The translations under genes were made by a program, and so were the position numbers. The notes below the pieces were generated by a model. That model saw nothing but the letters and a program-made list of their open reading frames with translations, was not told where the DNA came from and searched no databases. Of a DNA stretch of 54,414 bases, positions 10,015 to 18,904 are shown piece by piece. The stretch comes from Acinetobacter sp. ANC 4648 (GTDB lineage: Bacteria; Pseudomonadota; Gammaproteobacteria; Pseudomonadales; Moraxellaceae), in NCBI RefSeq assembly GCF_002135345.1, contig NZ_NEGI01000010.1:1-54414 (forward strand), given 5' to 3'. Position 1 is the first letter of the stretch; every line of letters begins with the position of its first letter.

Positions 10015-10169
10015 AAAATATCCTTTTTAACATATCCTTCAACAGGTAAATCATGCTTATGGCGTTTGAGCTTTCTACTCAATTTGATTTACCTGTCTAA
10101 GAATGAAAAGAAATGGGTAACATTTCATCTTCATTCTGAGTGTTTTATTTGTTTCTCAACAACACCACT

Positions 10170-10529
10170 TTACTTTTGTGCTGCTGTTACTGCGATTTCA
10201 ATGAGCCAATTCGGGTTAACCAAATCTGCTTGAATTGTAGCGCGAGAAGGTGCCACACAACCTTGTAACCAGTCAATCCAAATCGCATTCACTGTCGCAA
10301 AATCAGGTAAATTTTTTAAATAAATTTGGGCAGACAATAATCGTGTCTTATCGGTATTGGCTAATGCCAACAATTCATCAATAGTCGCTAAGATTTCACG
10401 CGTTTGCCCAGCAACATCTACATCTGTATTTTTTGGCACTTGGCCTGATAAATACACCACTTGGTTAAACACAGTTACAGCACTCATGACTTCATTGCTG
10501 TTAATCTTTTGGATATCATTGTTTGACAT
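10170..10529 (-). CDS. RidA/YjgF-family enamine/imine deaminase
   Basis: 119 aa. RidA proteins hydrolyse reactive enamines and imines made by PLP enzymes and amino-acid oxidases. Seen here are VYLSGQVPK near residue 30, a conserved Arg in APSRATIQADLVNP (substrate carboxylate binder) and the C-terminal LIEIAVTAAQ. An open frame begins 17 codons earlier inside dadX, but the start MSNNDIQ at 10527-10529 has an AAGGAC ribosome-binding site. It begins 10 bases after the dadX stop, so translational coupling is likely. In the dad context it would remove iminopyruvate/2-iminopropanoate from DadA or aminoacrylate leaking from DadX. Confidence 0.87.
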   Translation of the reverse strand: MSNNDIQKINSNEVMSAVTVFNQVVYLSGQVPKNTDVDVAGQTREILATIDELLALANTDKTRLLSAQIYLKNLPDFATVNAIWIDWLQGCVAPSRATIQADLVNPNWLIEIAVTAAQK

Positions 10530-10539
10530 GGTTATGTCC

Positions 10540-11640
10540 TTATTCTTGATTGATAAAATTGACACGTGCAGTAACTGCACACATCAGTTCGTAGCCAATT
10601 GTTCCTGAACTTGCAGCGACTTCATCTATCGGGAGAATAGTTCCATTTGAAGATTTACCCCAAAGTACCACCTCACTCCCAACCACAGCATCCTTCACAT
10701 GTGAGATATCGACTGCAAGCATATCCATACTGATACGCCCAATAATTTTGCTACGAATCGAGTTGACCAGTACAGGCGTTCCAGTCGGTGAAACCCGTGG
10801 ATATCCATCTGCATAACCGCAAGCCACAATACCTATTTTCATGGCATGCTCTGCAATAAAAGTAGAGCCATAACCTACACTGTCATGATTTTTAAGCTCT
10901 TGGATTGCAATAATTTCACTGCGTAAGCTCATAGTCGGTTGCAAATCCCAATCTTGAGCCGTATGTATCGGATAATCAGGTGAGCTGCCGTAAAGCATAA
11001 TGCCACTACGCACTGTATCGGAATGCAATTCAGGATGCCTGAGAATCGCGGCACTATTGCAAATCGTGCTTTCGCCAGGTAAGTCTCGAATGGTTTCTTC
11101 AAAAATGGTATATTGATAGTCAATCCCAGATTCACCAAAGCGTTGATTGTCTGCATCAGAGAAATGCATCATATGCGTAATGGTTTGAATTTGATCCAGC
11201 TGATTTAATCTTTCCCAAGCTGCTTGATAATGCTCTGGATGGAAGCCTAAACGGTTCATCCCACTATTCATTTTTAAATAAACATCAAAATGAGCGGCTC
11301 TCGAAAATTGTTCAACCCAGTTGAGTTGATGTTCACTATGAATGGTAAAACTCAAATTTAAATCAAGGCAATCCTGTAGATCTTGTGCAGAAAAAATTCC
11401 TTCCAATAATAAAATTGGACCTGCCCAACCCAATGTGCGCAATCGTCTAGCTTCAGCAATATCCAACAACGCAAAACCATCTGCTGTTTGAAAGGATGGA
11501 TAGACATGTTCAATACCGTGACCATAAGCATTGGCTTTGACCACTGCAAACACCTTGCTATTTGGCATATGCTGTTTTGCAATACTTAAATTGTGCTGCA
11601 GTGCTTCGTTATGAATCACTGCAGTAATTGGACGTGGCAT
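10540..11640 (-). CDS. dadX: Catabolic alanine racemase
   Basis: PLP-dependent racemase interconverting L- and D-alanine, 366 aa, family length. The PLP lysine is Lys35 in VVKANAYGHG, the second catalytic base is Tyr257 in DSVGYGSTF, and the barrel motifs HMMHFSDAD, CNSAA and RSGIMLYG are present. Between dadA (36 bases upstream) and ridA (10 bases downstream), so it is the catabolic DadX-type enzyme that feeds D-alanine to DadA rather than the biosynthetic Alr, although it could also serve the cell wall. Confidence 0.92.
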   Translation of the reverse strand: MPRPITAVIHNEALQHNLSIAKQHMPNSKVFAVVKANAYGHGIEHVYPSFQTADGFALLDIAEARRLRTLGWAGPILLLEGIFSAQDLQDCLDLNLSFTIHSEHQLNWVEQFSRAAHFDVYLKMNSGMNRLGFHPEHYQAAWERLNQLDQIQTITHMMHFSDADNQRFGESGIDYQYTIFEETIRDLPGESTICNSAAILRHPELHSDTVRSGIMLYGSSPDYPIHTAQDWDLQPTMSLRSEIIAIQELKNHDSVGYGSTFIAEHAMKIGIVACGYADGYPRVSPTGTPVLVNSIRSKIIGRISMDMLAVDISHVKDAVVGSEVVLWGKSSNGTILPIDEVAASSGTIGYELMCAVTARVNFINQE

Positions 11641-11676
11641 TTTATTCTTCCTTGAATTGTTAAATCTAAACCTTTT

Positions 11677-12936
11677 TTAAGCAGCGTGTGGATAGCGCTT
11701 AATCGACAATCCATCCGTACTAATATCTGGCGTATGATTCATCACTAGGTCACTAATTAACTTGCCCGAGCCACAAGCCATAGTCCAACCTAAAGTACCA
11801 TGCCCTGTATTCAGGAATAAATTTTTATAACCTGTTGCACCAATGATCGGTGTACTGTCAGGCGTCATTGGACGTAACCCTGTCCAGAAAGAAGCTTGAG
11901 CTAGATCACCACCAGGAAATAAGTCTTGAGTGACCATTTCCAAAGTTGCACGACGGTCTGTATTTAAACCATGATTAAATCCACTCAGCTCAGCCATACC
12001 ACCAACACGAATACGTTGATCAAAACGCGTAATCGCAATTTTGTAGGTCTCATCCAATACGGTAGATTGTGGTGCGAAAGCAGGATCAATAATAGGTATG
12101 GTCAATGAATAACCTTTGACTGGATACACTGGTAAATTCAAATTGAGTGGTTTGAGGAAGTCACGAGAGTAACTACCAAATGCCAAGACGTAACGATCCG
12201 CAGTTAAAACTTTGCCATCGACCACAACACCTTTAATTTCATCGCCTTCAACGACAAGTCGTTCAACATTTTGGTTAAATTTGAAATCAACACCTAAGCC
12301 TTTGGCCAAATCGGCTAAAGCATTAGTGAACATGTAGCAGTCACCTGTTTCATCATTCGGCAAGTGTAATCCACCGACCAATTTATCTTTGGCATATTCT
12401 AACGCAGGTTCTACTTTGGCAAGCTCATCTTTAAGTAACAGTTCATAATCGACACCGCACTCTTTAAGCACTTGAATATCACGTTGTACAGCGTCAAGTT
12501 GAGCTTCATTACGGAAGACTTGTAAGGTACCTTTAGAACGATGCTCGTAACTAATACCAGTATCTTTTCTCAACTCTCTTAAACAATCACGGCTATACTC
12601 GGCAACACGTGTCATACGCTCTTTATTAATAGCATAACTATTTGGATTGCAATTTTTAAGCATTTGCGCCATCCAATTCAACTGCCAAATACTGCCATCA
12701 ATATTAATGGCAAGTGGCGCATGATGTTGGAACATCCACTTAACAGCTTTAAAAGGAATACCTGGTGCAGCCCAAGGAGTAGAATATCCTGGTGAAATTT
12801 GTCCTGCATTACCAAAACTGGTTTCTTCTGCAGGGCCAGATTGGCGATCTAAAACAGTGACCGTTGCTCCCTGTTGCGCTAGGTAATACGCACTTGCAAC
12901 ACCAATAACACCACTACCTAAGACAATTACACGCAT
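11677..12936 (-). CDS. dadA: D-amino acid dehydrogenase small subunit
   Basis: Membrane-associated FAD enzyme that oxidises D-alanine and other D-amino acids to 2-oxo acids and passes electrons to the respiratory chain. 419 aa. The dinucleotide-binding loop [21 protein letters not shown] opens the protein; [21 protein letters not shown] and [18 protein letters not shown] are DadA signatures. AGGAAGAG precedes the ATG. First gene of dadA-dadX-ridA(-cycA), divergent from dadR across a 138-base promoter region with an Lrp-like box. Confidence 0.94.
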   Translation of the reverse strand: MRVIVLGSGVIGVASAYYLAQQGATVTVLDRQSGPAEETSFGNAGQISPGYSTPWAAPGIPFKAVKWMFQHHAPLAINIDGSIWQLNWMAQMLKNCNPNSYAINKERMTRVAEYSRDCLRELRKDTGISYEHRSKGTLQVFRNEAQLDAVQRDIQVLKECGVDYELLLKDELAKVEPALEYAKDKLVGGLHLPNDETGDCYMFTNALADLAKGLGVDFKFNQNVERLVVEGDEIKGVVVDGKVLTADRYVLAFGSYSRDFLKPLNLNLPVYPVKGYSLTIPIIDPAFAPQSTVLDETYKIAITRFDQRIRVGGMAELSGFNHGLNTDRRATLEMVTQDLFPGGDLAQASFWTGLRPMTPDSTPIIGATGYKNLFLNTGHGTLGWTMACGSGKLISDLVMNHTPDISTDGLSIKRYPHAA

Positions 12937-12970
12937 CGCTCTTCCTTTACGTATATTTAGTTTATTTAAC

Positions 12971-12985
12971 TAGTATATTTTGCAA
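12971..12985. promoter_or_regulatory. Lrp-type binding box in the dadA-dadR promoter region
   Basis: TAGTATATTTTGCAA matches the E. coli Lrp consensus YAGHAWATTWTDCTR at 14 of 15 positions (comparison by eye). It lies 35 bases upstream of the dadA start and between the two divergent genes, one of which encodes an Lrp-family protein. It is therefore the best candidate operator for DadR. Confidence 0.5.
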
Positions 12986-13026
12986 TAAATAGTTTTTTTC
13001 ACTCTTTTAAGCACTATAATGTAGTT

Positions 13027-13044
13027 TAATTAATAAATTAATTA
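13027..13044. promoter_or_regulatory. AT palindrome upstream of dadR
   Basis: TAATTAAT-AA-ATTAATTA is a perfect inverted repeat with eight-base arms, 30 bases before the dadR start. It may be a second, autoregulatory site for DadR, or part of the promoter. A/T-rich palindromes occur by chance more easily in this genome, so this is weak. Confidence 0.3.
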
Positions 13045-13074
13045 TGAAAAAATGCTAAAAAAAGGAAAAAACTG

Positions 13075-13539
13075 ATGCGTAAATTAGATCGAATTGATCA
13101 TCAGATTTTAGAGATCTTGCAACGTGATGGGCGGATTGCAATTAGTGAGTTGGCATCTCGGGTTAATTTATCCACAACACCCTGTTCTGAACGAGTCAAG
13201 CGCTTAGAACGTGAAGGGATTATTATGGGCTACTATGCTCGACTTAATCCTGAACTGGTGAATCGTAGTTTATTGGTTTTTTTAGAAATTAAATTATCGG
13301 CGAAATCTGGTGATGTTTTTGATCAAGTGGCCCGCGACCTTGTAGAAATTCCTGAAGTATTAGAATGTCACTTGATTTCTGGTGAGTTTGATTATTTAGT
13401 CAAAGCACGCCTGAAAGAAATGAGTGCCTATCGTCGACTATTGGGTGATTTACTTAAAAAACTACCGTCCTCTGCATCATCACATAGCTATATTGTGATG
13501 GAAGAAGTGAAAGAAACCTTATATTTAGATCTGGGATAA
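13075..13539 (+). CDS. dadR: Lrp/AsnC-family regulator of the dad genes
   Basis: 154 aa, standard Lrp size. Residues 1-60 form the winged HTH (LDRIDHQILEILQRDGRIAI, then NLSTTPCSERVKRLEREGII), and residues 65-150 the RAM ligand-binding domain with the typical GEFDYLVKAR strand. An AAAGGA ribosome-binding site precedes the ATG. Divergent from dadA, so it most likely senses L-alanine and controls dadA-dadX-ridA, as DadR/BkdR-type regulators do in related bacteria. The symbol rests on context as well as sequence. Confidence 0.85.
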   Translation: MRKLDRIDHQILEILQRDGRIAISELASRVNLSTTPCSERVKRLEREGIIMGYYARLNPELVNRSLLVFLEIKLSAKSGDVFDQVARDLVEIPEVLECHLISGEFDYLVKARLKEMSAYRRLLGDLLKKLPSSASSHSYIVMEEVKETLYLDLG

Positions 13540-13541
13540 AA

Positions 13542-13569
13542 TTGAAGACCTTTTTCCAAAAATCTTCAA
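13542..13569 (+). terminator. Hairpin after dadR
   Basis: TTGAAGA (13542-13548) pairs with TCTTCAA (13563-13569), and inside it TTTTT pairs with AAAAA. It directly follows the dadR stop. The T tract after it is poor (CTTTAT), so termination is plausible but not certain. Confidence 0.4.
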
Positions 13570-13641
13570 CTTTATCCGTATTAAAAGCACTTTAAAATAC
13601 TGTTAGCTTTTCAACACCCACCGTATATCAACGTAAAATGA

Positions 13642-14289
13642 CTAGTCTAAATGATTCAAAATCTCTGAAAACTGTTGAATTCGCGCTTTCGGTTTTGCTT
13701 CATCTAATTCTGCTTTTGAACCATATCCATATTCAACTGCAATCGTTTCAATACTATTACGACGCGCACCCAAAATATCATGCTCACGATCACCAACCAT
13801 TAAACATTCAGATGCATTTAACTGTTCCTTTTGAAGGATATATTCAATCAAATCGCCTTTATTGGTTCGTTCACCGTTTAATTCGCTACCATATGGATAA
13901 ATAAAATATTTCAATAAATCAAAATGATCTAAAATCTGTCGTGCGTAAACTTCAGGTTTAGCAGTTGCTAAAAATAGACGATATCCTTTGTTTTGTAAGG
14001 TTGCTAAAGTTTTTGCAACATCATCAAACACATGATTTTCAAACAAACCAGTGACTGCAAAACGTTCGCGATAGCCCAATAAAGCCTGCTCAGCTAACAC
14101 ATCAGTGACCTCAACTTTGAGTAATTTTGCCAAAGAGGCTTTTAATGGTGGACCAATAATCCAGTCGATATTTTCACTTTCAGGAATAGGATGCCCAATT
14201 TTTTCTAAGCCATAGCGAGCCGAAGTAGTAATGCCCACTTTCGGATCTGTCAATGTTCCATCTAAATCAATCAAAATATTCTTAATCAC
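13642..14289 (-). CDS. HAD-family hydrolase (phosphoglycolate phosphatase-like)
   Basis: 215 aa haloacid-dehalogenase phosphatase. Motif I LIDLDGTLTD with nucleophile Asp8 and acid Asp10, motif II FLATAKP, a Lys around residue 140 (TNKGDLIEYIL) and motif IV MVGDREHDILGA are in order, with an alpha-helical cap after motif I. It resembles the Gph/PpaX group. Substrate cannot be read from the sequence; phosphoglycolate, pyrophosphate or a nucleotide monophosphate are options. Divergent from thiD with about 100 bases between starts. Confidence 0.8.
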   Translation of the reverse strand: MIKNILIDLDGTLTDPKVGITTSARYGLEKIGHPIPESENIDWIIGPPLKASLAKLLKVEVTDVLAEQALLGYRERFAVTGLFENHVFDDVAKTLATLQNKGYRLFLATAKPEVYARQILDHFDLLKYFIYPYGSELNGERTNKGDLIEYILQKEQLNASECLMVGDREHDILGARRNSIETIAVEYGYGSKAELDEAKPKARIQQFSEILNHLD

Positions 14290-14296
14290 ACACTGA

Positions 14297-15160
<864 letters not shown>

Positions 15161-15246
15161 TTTTGAATACCATTCAAGTTTTATCCATATGATGGGATGA
15201 CACTTGAAAAATCCAGAATCAAGATGGAATGCTTTCCAACAACTGA

Positions 15247-15291
15247 GCTGTAAATTTAATCGGTATCCTAGATCACAATTAAATTTACAGC
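15247..15291. repeat. Perfect 14-bp inverted repeat
   Basis: GCTGTAAATTTAAT (15247-15260) and its exact reverse complement ATTAAATTTACAGC (15278-15291) flank 17 bases. It sits in a gene-free stretch between thiD and the poxB remnant (15161-15453), where I see no other gene. It could be an RNA hairpin, an operator, or the ends of a small mobile-element relic. No T tract follows, so it is not a usual terminator. Confidence 0.6.
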
Positions 15292-15453
15292 GATTAAAGC
15301 CATCTGCCACAAGCGCCCAATAACGAGTTCTTCACATGATTATATGCGAGGCTAGGTCGCTATTGATCAACTCTAAAATGACATAGATTAAAATCAGAAA
15401 CTGTGAATAAATAAAAAGCTCATCTCAAGATTAGCCTAATAAATACAATATTT

Positions 15454-16241
15454 TTACTTCATAAAATTATTGACTACTAAATTTTTTATATCATCCACAC
15501 GTCCAGCCATTAAGGCTTTAATCGCATAGATTGAAGTAGACTTGACTTAGATGTGGGTCAGGTGACATCACCAACTCCATTAGATTAGTATGTATTTTAA
15601 CAATGCAGGACCCTTATGCTGCAGTAATTTCTCAACCACGACCTCTAAGCCCTCACCCGTCGTTTGAGTCACTCCATACAATCCAATAACTTCAGCAAGT
15701 TTTCCAAAATCAGGATTGAGTAAATCGTTGTAATCATTCAGTAAACTTTCTGCTTAAGCTCCACAAAGTTCAATGAACTATTATTCAAAACGATAATTTT
15801 GATAGGTCATTTTTCTTGAATCGTGGTGAGTAAATCACCCAATGACATGGCTAAACCACCATCACCGCCAATCGCGATGACTTGACGATTTGGAAATGCT
15901 TTTTGAATACCCAAAGCTTTAGGCATAGCATTGGCCATAGTTCCATGTAACAAACTGCGTTTACCATTGGCATCAATATGACGTACTAGCCAAACCAGCT
16001 GTGATCCGCCATCACCAGTAAAAACTACATCATCCTCTGCATATTTGTTCAGTAAAGAAATTAAATATTGAGGATGAATCAAGCCTCCTTTGCCCACCCT
16101 TTCTTCTTTATAGCGTGCCTGATCACTGACTTTTTTAAGTTCCAAGCATTGATCTAAAAAACTGATACTTTGCTTAAGTTCTTGGGTTGAGCATGATTTA
16201 TTGCCGAAATTAAAAGAAAAAAGTGTTTTTATCATGGACAA
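15454..16241 (-). pseudogene. poxB: Decayed pyruvate dehydrogenase (ubiquinone), poxB remnant
   Basis: Residues matching the C-terminal 40 percent of PoxB, a thiamine-diphosphate enzyme that oxidises pyruvate to acetate. An open stretch (15807-16241) has HPQYLISLLNKYAEDDVVFT, the TPP region GDGGSQLVW, LLHGTMANAMPKALG and IGGDGGLAMSLGDLLTTIQE. After that the frame breaks, but homology continues in pieces: PIKIIVLNNS near 15760, NPDFGKLAEVIGLYGVTQTT near 15680, and ELVMSPDPHLSQVY with IKALMAGRVDDIKNLV down to a stop at 15454-15456. The first half is missing and the break lies against an IS630-type fragment. Not functional. Confidence 0.8.
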
Positions 16242-16442
16242 TGCAACGCTTCATAAAGGTAAAACATTGCAAGAGTTACTCCAGAAAGTAGGTCATTACC
16301 TTGTATGGCTACCCAAATATAGCCCTGACTTAAATCCAAGTAAAAAAATGTGAGCTCAAGTAAAATCGGTTAGGAAAAAATTTAGGGTAAAGATATTGAT
16401 CTATTGTTTAAAGATTACTGTGACAATTTATTTGGAATTTAG
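16219..16442 (+). mobile_element. IS630-family transposase C-terminal remnant
   Basis: Translation on the plus strand gives KSVFIMDNATLHKGKTLQEL and then WLPKYSPDLNPSKKM, the second Asp and the DLNP-E region of the IS630/Tc1-mariner DDE transposase. The normal WAQVKS motif reads stop-AQVKS because TGG has become TGA at about 16350, and a one-base shift follows near 16390 before KDIDLLFKDYCDNLFGI and a stop at 16440-16442. No terminal inverted repeat or N-terminal half is visible. It is a dead relic, probably the event that truncated poxB. Confidence 0.78.
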
Positions 16443-16460
16443 CTATATTTATTGCTCAGA

Positions 16461-17114
16461 CTATTGTGATACCTCGCTATGCTGATTTTTTAAATTTCGC
16501 ACATGCTGACGATCAGTTTGAAAAGATCGTACCAATGCCTCTTTTTCAAGTTTTAATTGAATACGTTTTAATTTTGTCTCAGTTAAAATCTGTTGATCAA
16601 ATTGTTTAACGTAATTGATCCAATCTCGTCCTATAAAAACTCGCTTCGGAATTTCAGTTTTAAATTCACAACCCTGATGAAAGATCACAAAAGAATGGAT
16701 CATCTCTGGTTCAATCACATCTTCCAATATTTTTTCAATCGCTTTCACATGTCGATAATTTTGATGTAAGGGATTCTGAAATTTATAGGCTTGTTTATAA
16801 ATTTTTTGTGTCCATGTCTTTTGACGCTCACTACCAAAAATCCAACCGGTATAATTTTTAGTTTCAATCACAAAAATACCAAATGGACTGATTAAGACAT
16901 GGTCAATTTGCGTGGTTCCCTGATCATCGTTAAAGGTCAAATCATGTAAATCGATATAACGACTATCCAAATACTTTGAGATTTGAACTTTAACTGCAAA
17001 TTCACCCACTTTACCTTTAATCTTGGATTTAAATACTCTAATGCAGGTGAAAATTATAGAAAATACAATGACCATCCAAAATAATGGCATGATTGCACTA
17101 ATGATTTGAGACAT
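16461..17114 (-). CDS. NERD-domain membrane-anchored protein
   Basis: 217 aa. One N-terminal transmembrane helix (residues about 5-27) is followed by a nuclease-related domain: GKVGEFA with Glu38, QIDHVLISPFGIFVIETKNY with Asp71 and the Glu84-x-Lys86 pair, the arrangement of the restriction-endonuclease-like core. Thus it could cut or bind DNA on the cytoplasmic face, but activity and target are not known. The C-terminus is basic and charged. It stands between the poxB/IS scar and ogt without an obvious operon partner. Confidence 0.8.
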   Translation of the reverse strand: MSQIISAIMPLFWMVIVFSIIFTCIRVFKSKIKGKVGEFAVKVQISKYLDSRYIDLHDLTFNDDQGTTQIDHVLISPFGIFVIETKNYTGWIFGSERQKTWTQKIYKQAYKFQNPLHQNYRHVKAIEKILEDVIEPEMIHSFVIFHQGCEFKTEIPKRVFIGRDWINYVKQFDQQILTETKLKRIQLKLEKEALVRSFQTDRQHVRNLKNQHSEVSQ

Positions 17115-17171
17115 AACTTTCCCTAAAAGTTTATTGGTTTATTTTTAATAAGTTAGGGAGATTATATAAAA

Positions 17172-17654
17172 TTATTTTGACTCTAACTTTAACAAAATTT
17201 CTTTATTTTCTAAACCACCAGCAAAACCTACCAATTTACCATTTACCCCCACCACTCGATGACACGGCGCAATAATCGAAATCGGATTTTTACCATTGGC
17301 TGCACCCACAGCACGAACGGCTTTGACATTACCAATTTGTTCAGCAATCTGCTTATAACTACGAGTTTCACCAAAAGGAATCGTTAATAAAGCCTGCCAA
17401 ATTTTCTTTTGGAATTCTGTACCTTGAAACTTTAAAGGCAAATCAAACTGAGTACGCTGACCAGTAAAATATTCACTCAACTGTTTTTGAGTTTCTAGCA
17501 AAATTGGATGTTTTTTATCTTCGACCAATTCCGCTAAACGTACGCGTTTAGGATTTTCATTTTCCCACAGTACAGCAACAAGTGCCTGATCATTGGCAAC
17601 CAGTTTCAGTAAACCCACGGGAGAAGCCATTTCAGTAAATACTAGTTTCATCAA
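17172..17654 (-). CDS. ogt: Methylated-DNA--protein-cysteine methyltransferase
   Basis: 160 aa suicide repair protein that moves alkyl groups from O6-alkylguanine (and O4-alkylthymine) to its own cysteine. The acceptor is Cys131 in IIAPCHRVVG; the Asn hinge and Arg finger (QIGNVKAVRAVGAANGKNPI) precede it. The short N-terminal domain and absence of AdaA/AraC domains make it Ogt-like rather than Ada. It stands alone, between the NERD gene and the guanidinium exporter. Confidence 0.9.
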   Translation of the reverse strand: MMKLVFTEMASPVGLLKLVANDQALVAVLWENENPKRVRLAELVEDKKHPILLETQKQLSEYFTGQRTQFDLPLKFQGTEFQKKIWQALLTIPFGETRSYKQIAEQIGNVKAVRAVGAANGKNPISIIAPCHRVVGVNGKLVGFAGGLENKEILLKLESK

Positions 17655-17693
17655 CTTCTCCCATAATTAAATAAAAACACTTTTACAATAATA

Positions 17694-18011
17694 TTAAGAT
17701 GATGACAGCTTCATCAGTACTAGACCCGCAACAATTAGCACCGCAGCCAACATTCGCATTGCTGTTGCAGGCTCACCTAATATAAAAATACCAATCAGGA
17801 ATGAACCGACTGCACCAATCCCCGTCCATATTGTATACGCAGTACCTAGTGGTAAGCTTCGCATTGCATACGCAAGTAAACCAAAACTGAGCACCATAAA
17901 TACAAGTGTAATAATACTTGGGGTTAACTTACTAAAGCCTTCAGACATTTTCATTGAATATGCCCAAACCACTTCAAATAAACCCGCTAAAATAAGAACA
18001 AACCAAGCCAT
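17694..18011 (-). CDS. gdx: SMR-family guanidinium exporter (Gdx/SugE)
   Basis: 105 aa four-helix small-multidrug-resistance protein. Glu13 in LAGLFEVVWAYSMK is the proton/cation-binding glutamate; LPLGTAYTIWTGIGAVGSF and GEPATAMRML are family signatures of the SugE branch. Gdx exports guanidinium in exchange for protons. The assignment to guanidinium rather than quaternary ammonium is strongly supported by the guanidine-II riboswitch directly upstream. GGAGG ten bases before the ATG is the ribosome-binding site. Confidence 0.9.
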   Translation of the reverse strand: MAWFVLILAGLFEVVWAYSMKMSEGFSKLTPSIITLVFMVLSFGLLAYAMRSLPLGTAYTIWTGIGAVGSFLIGIFILGEPATAMRMLAAVLIVAGLVLMKLSSS

Positions 18012-18033
18012 GATGCCTGCCTCCAGTTAATTA

Positions 18034-18106
18034 GAGTCAGGTCGTCCTGACGAATTTTCTCATTAATCTTAATTTAAGAATAATGAGGGAGGTCGTTCCT
18101 CCTTAA
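18034..18106 (-). promoter_or_regulatory. Guanidine-II (mini-ykkC) riboswitch
   Basis: On the minus strand there are two hairpins with ACGA in the loop: the 5' one GGAGGAACGACCTCC (18102-18088) and the 3' one GTCAGGACGACCTGAC (18051-18036). They are joined by a linker that itself can pair (CTCATTA with TAATGAG). Twin ACGR hairpins in front of an SMR gene define the guanidine-II class. The 3' hairpin ends 24 bases before the gdx start, so control of ribosome access is the likely mechanism. Confidence 0.9.
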
Positions 18107-18307
18107 TGATTTGATGATTATATAAAAAAAGACATTATAAATAAGGACAAATTACATTTTTCGACTAAAATTTATGCGTTCACTTCTTCTTTTTTCTTAA
18201 GGCGCATCTCTATAATTATTTTATGAATCAAAAATTGACTGAGAATTCGGAAAATGAAACATACATATTGGGGATAGATTTCTGAAAAGTGGGCTGGTTT
18301 TAGTTCA

Positions 18308-18571
18308 ATGACTCAGTTTGTACATTCACTTTTTAATAAAAATAAATCAAAAGAAGTCTTTTTAGGAGATGAGTTTGATGAAAATAGTGATGAAATTGAA
18401 AATTTTCCTACAGAAGATCAATTATTAGATGAATGTGAAAAAACCTACCGAGCATTCTTATTCAAGATTGAAGATCATTTGCATAACATTCAAAAAGAAG
18501 CTTTTGAACGCGATCAAAACTGTATGCGCCTTATTATGAAAAGACTGAAAAATCGGGTCAAAACTCTTTAA
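18308..18571 (+). CDS. Small acidic hypothetical protein
   Basis: 87 aa, not recognised. The middle is very acidic (FLGDEFDENSDEIENFPTED, residues 18-37) and the C-terminal half is a likely amphipathic helix or coiled coil ending in a basic tail (MKRLKNRVKTL). No signal peptide or membrane segment. The ribosome-binding site is weak, so the start is uncertain. It may be real because its codon use resembles neighbouring genes and it is not antisense to another gene. Confidence 0.5.
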   Translation: MTQFVHSLFNKNKSKEVFLGDEFDENSDEIENFPTEDQLLDECEKTYRAFLFKIEDHLHNIQKEAFERDQNCMRLIMKRLKNRVKTL

Positions 18572-18842
18572 ACTTTACAGATATAAATTATTATAATACA
18601 TATATTTAGACCATATTAAGTTTAAGAGTATCAACACCGCATACCCTTCGAATTTTAATCCACTATGATTAGATACTGAGCATGACCTTGAATTTAATTT
18701 AGAAAATAATGTACTGGTACACGTGGGGGGAATTGCGGATACTTGAGTCAAATCAAGAGTAGATACCTTATATAAGTTTTCACAACCTTTTCACTTTCCT
18801 CGTAAAAATATGAATTAGAAAAATTTTATACAAGAAGCCTTA
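18572..18842. other. Gene-free stretch, nothing recognised
   Basis: Between the small acidic protein and the terminator of the copper operon. I looked for coding frames, RNA folds and transposon relics on both strands and recognise none; GTACTGGTAC near 18711 is a short imperfect palindrome only. Confidence 0.5.
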
Positions 18843-18873
18843 TAAAATGCCACTTTAGTAAAGTGGCATTTTA
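18843..18873 (-). terminator. Terminator of the copper operon
   Basis: A 14-base stem (TAAAATGCCACTTT with AAAGTGGCATTTTA) around a three-base loop AGT. On the minus strand it lies 32 bases past copB and its arm ends in four U. A strong hairpin with a modest U tract. Confidence 0.75.
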
Positions 18874-18904
18874 TTGACTGCTTCAAATTAGGATAATTAA
18901 AACC

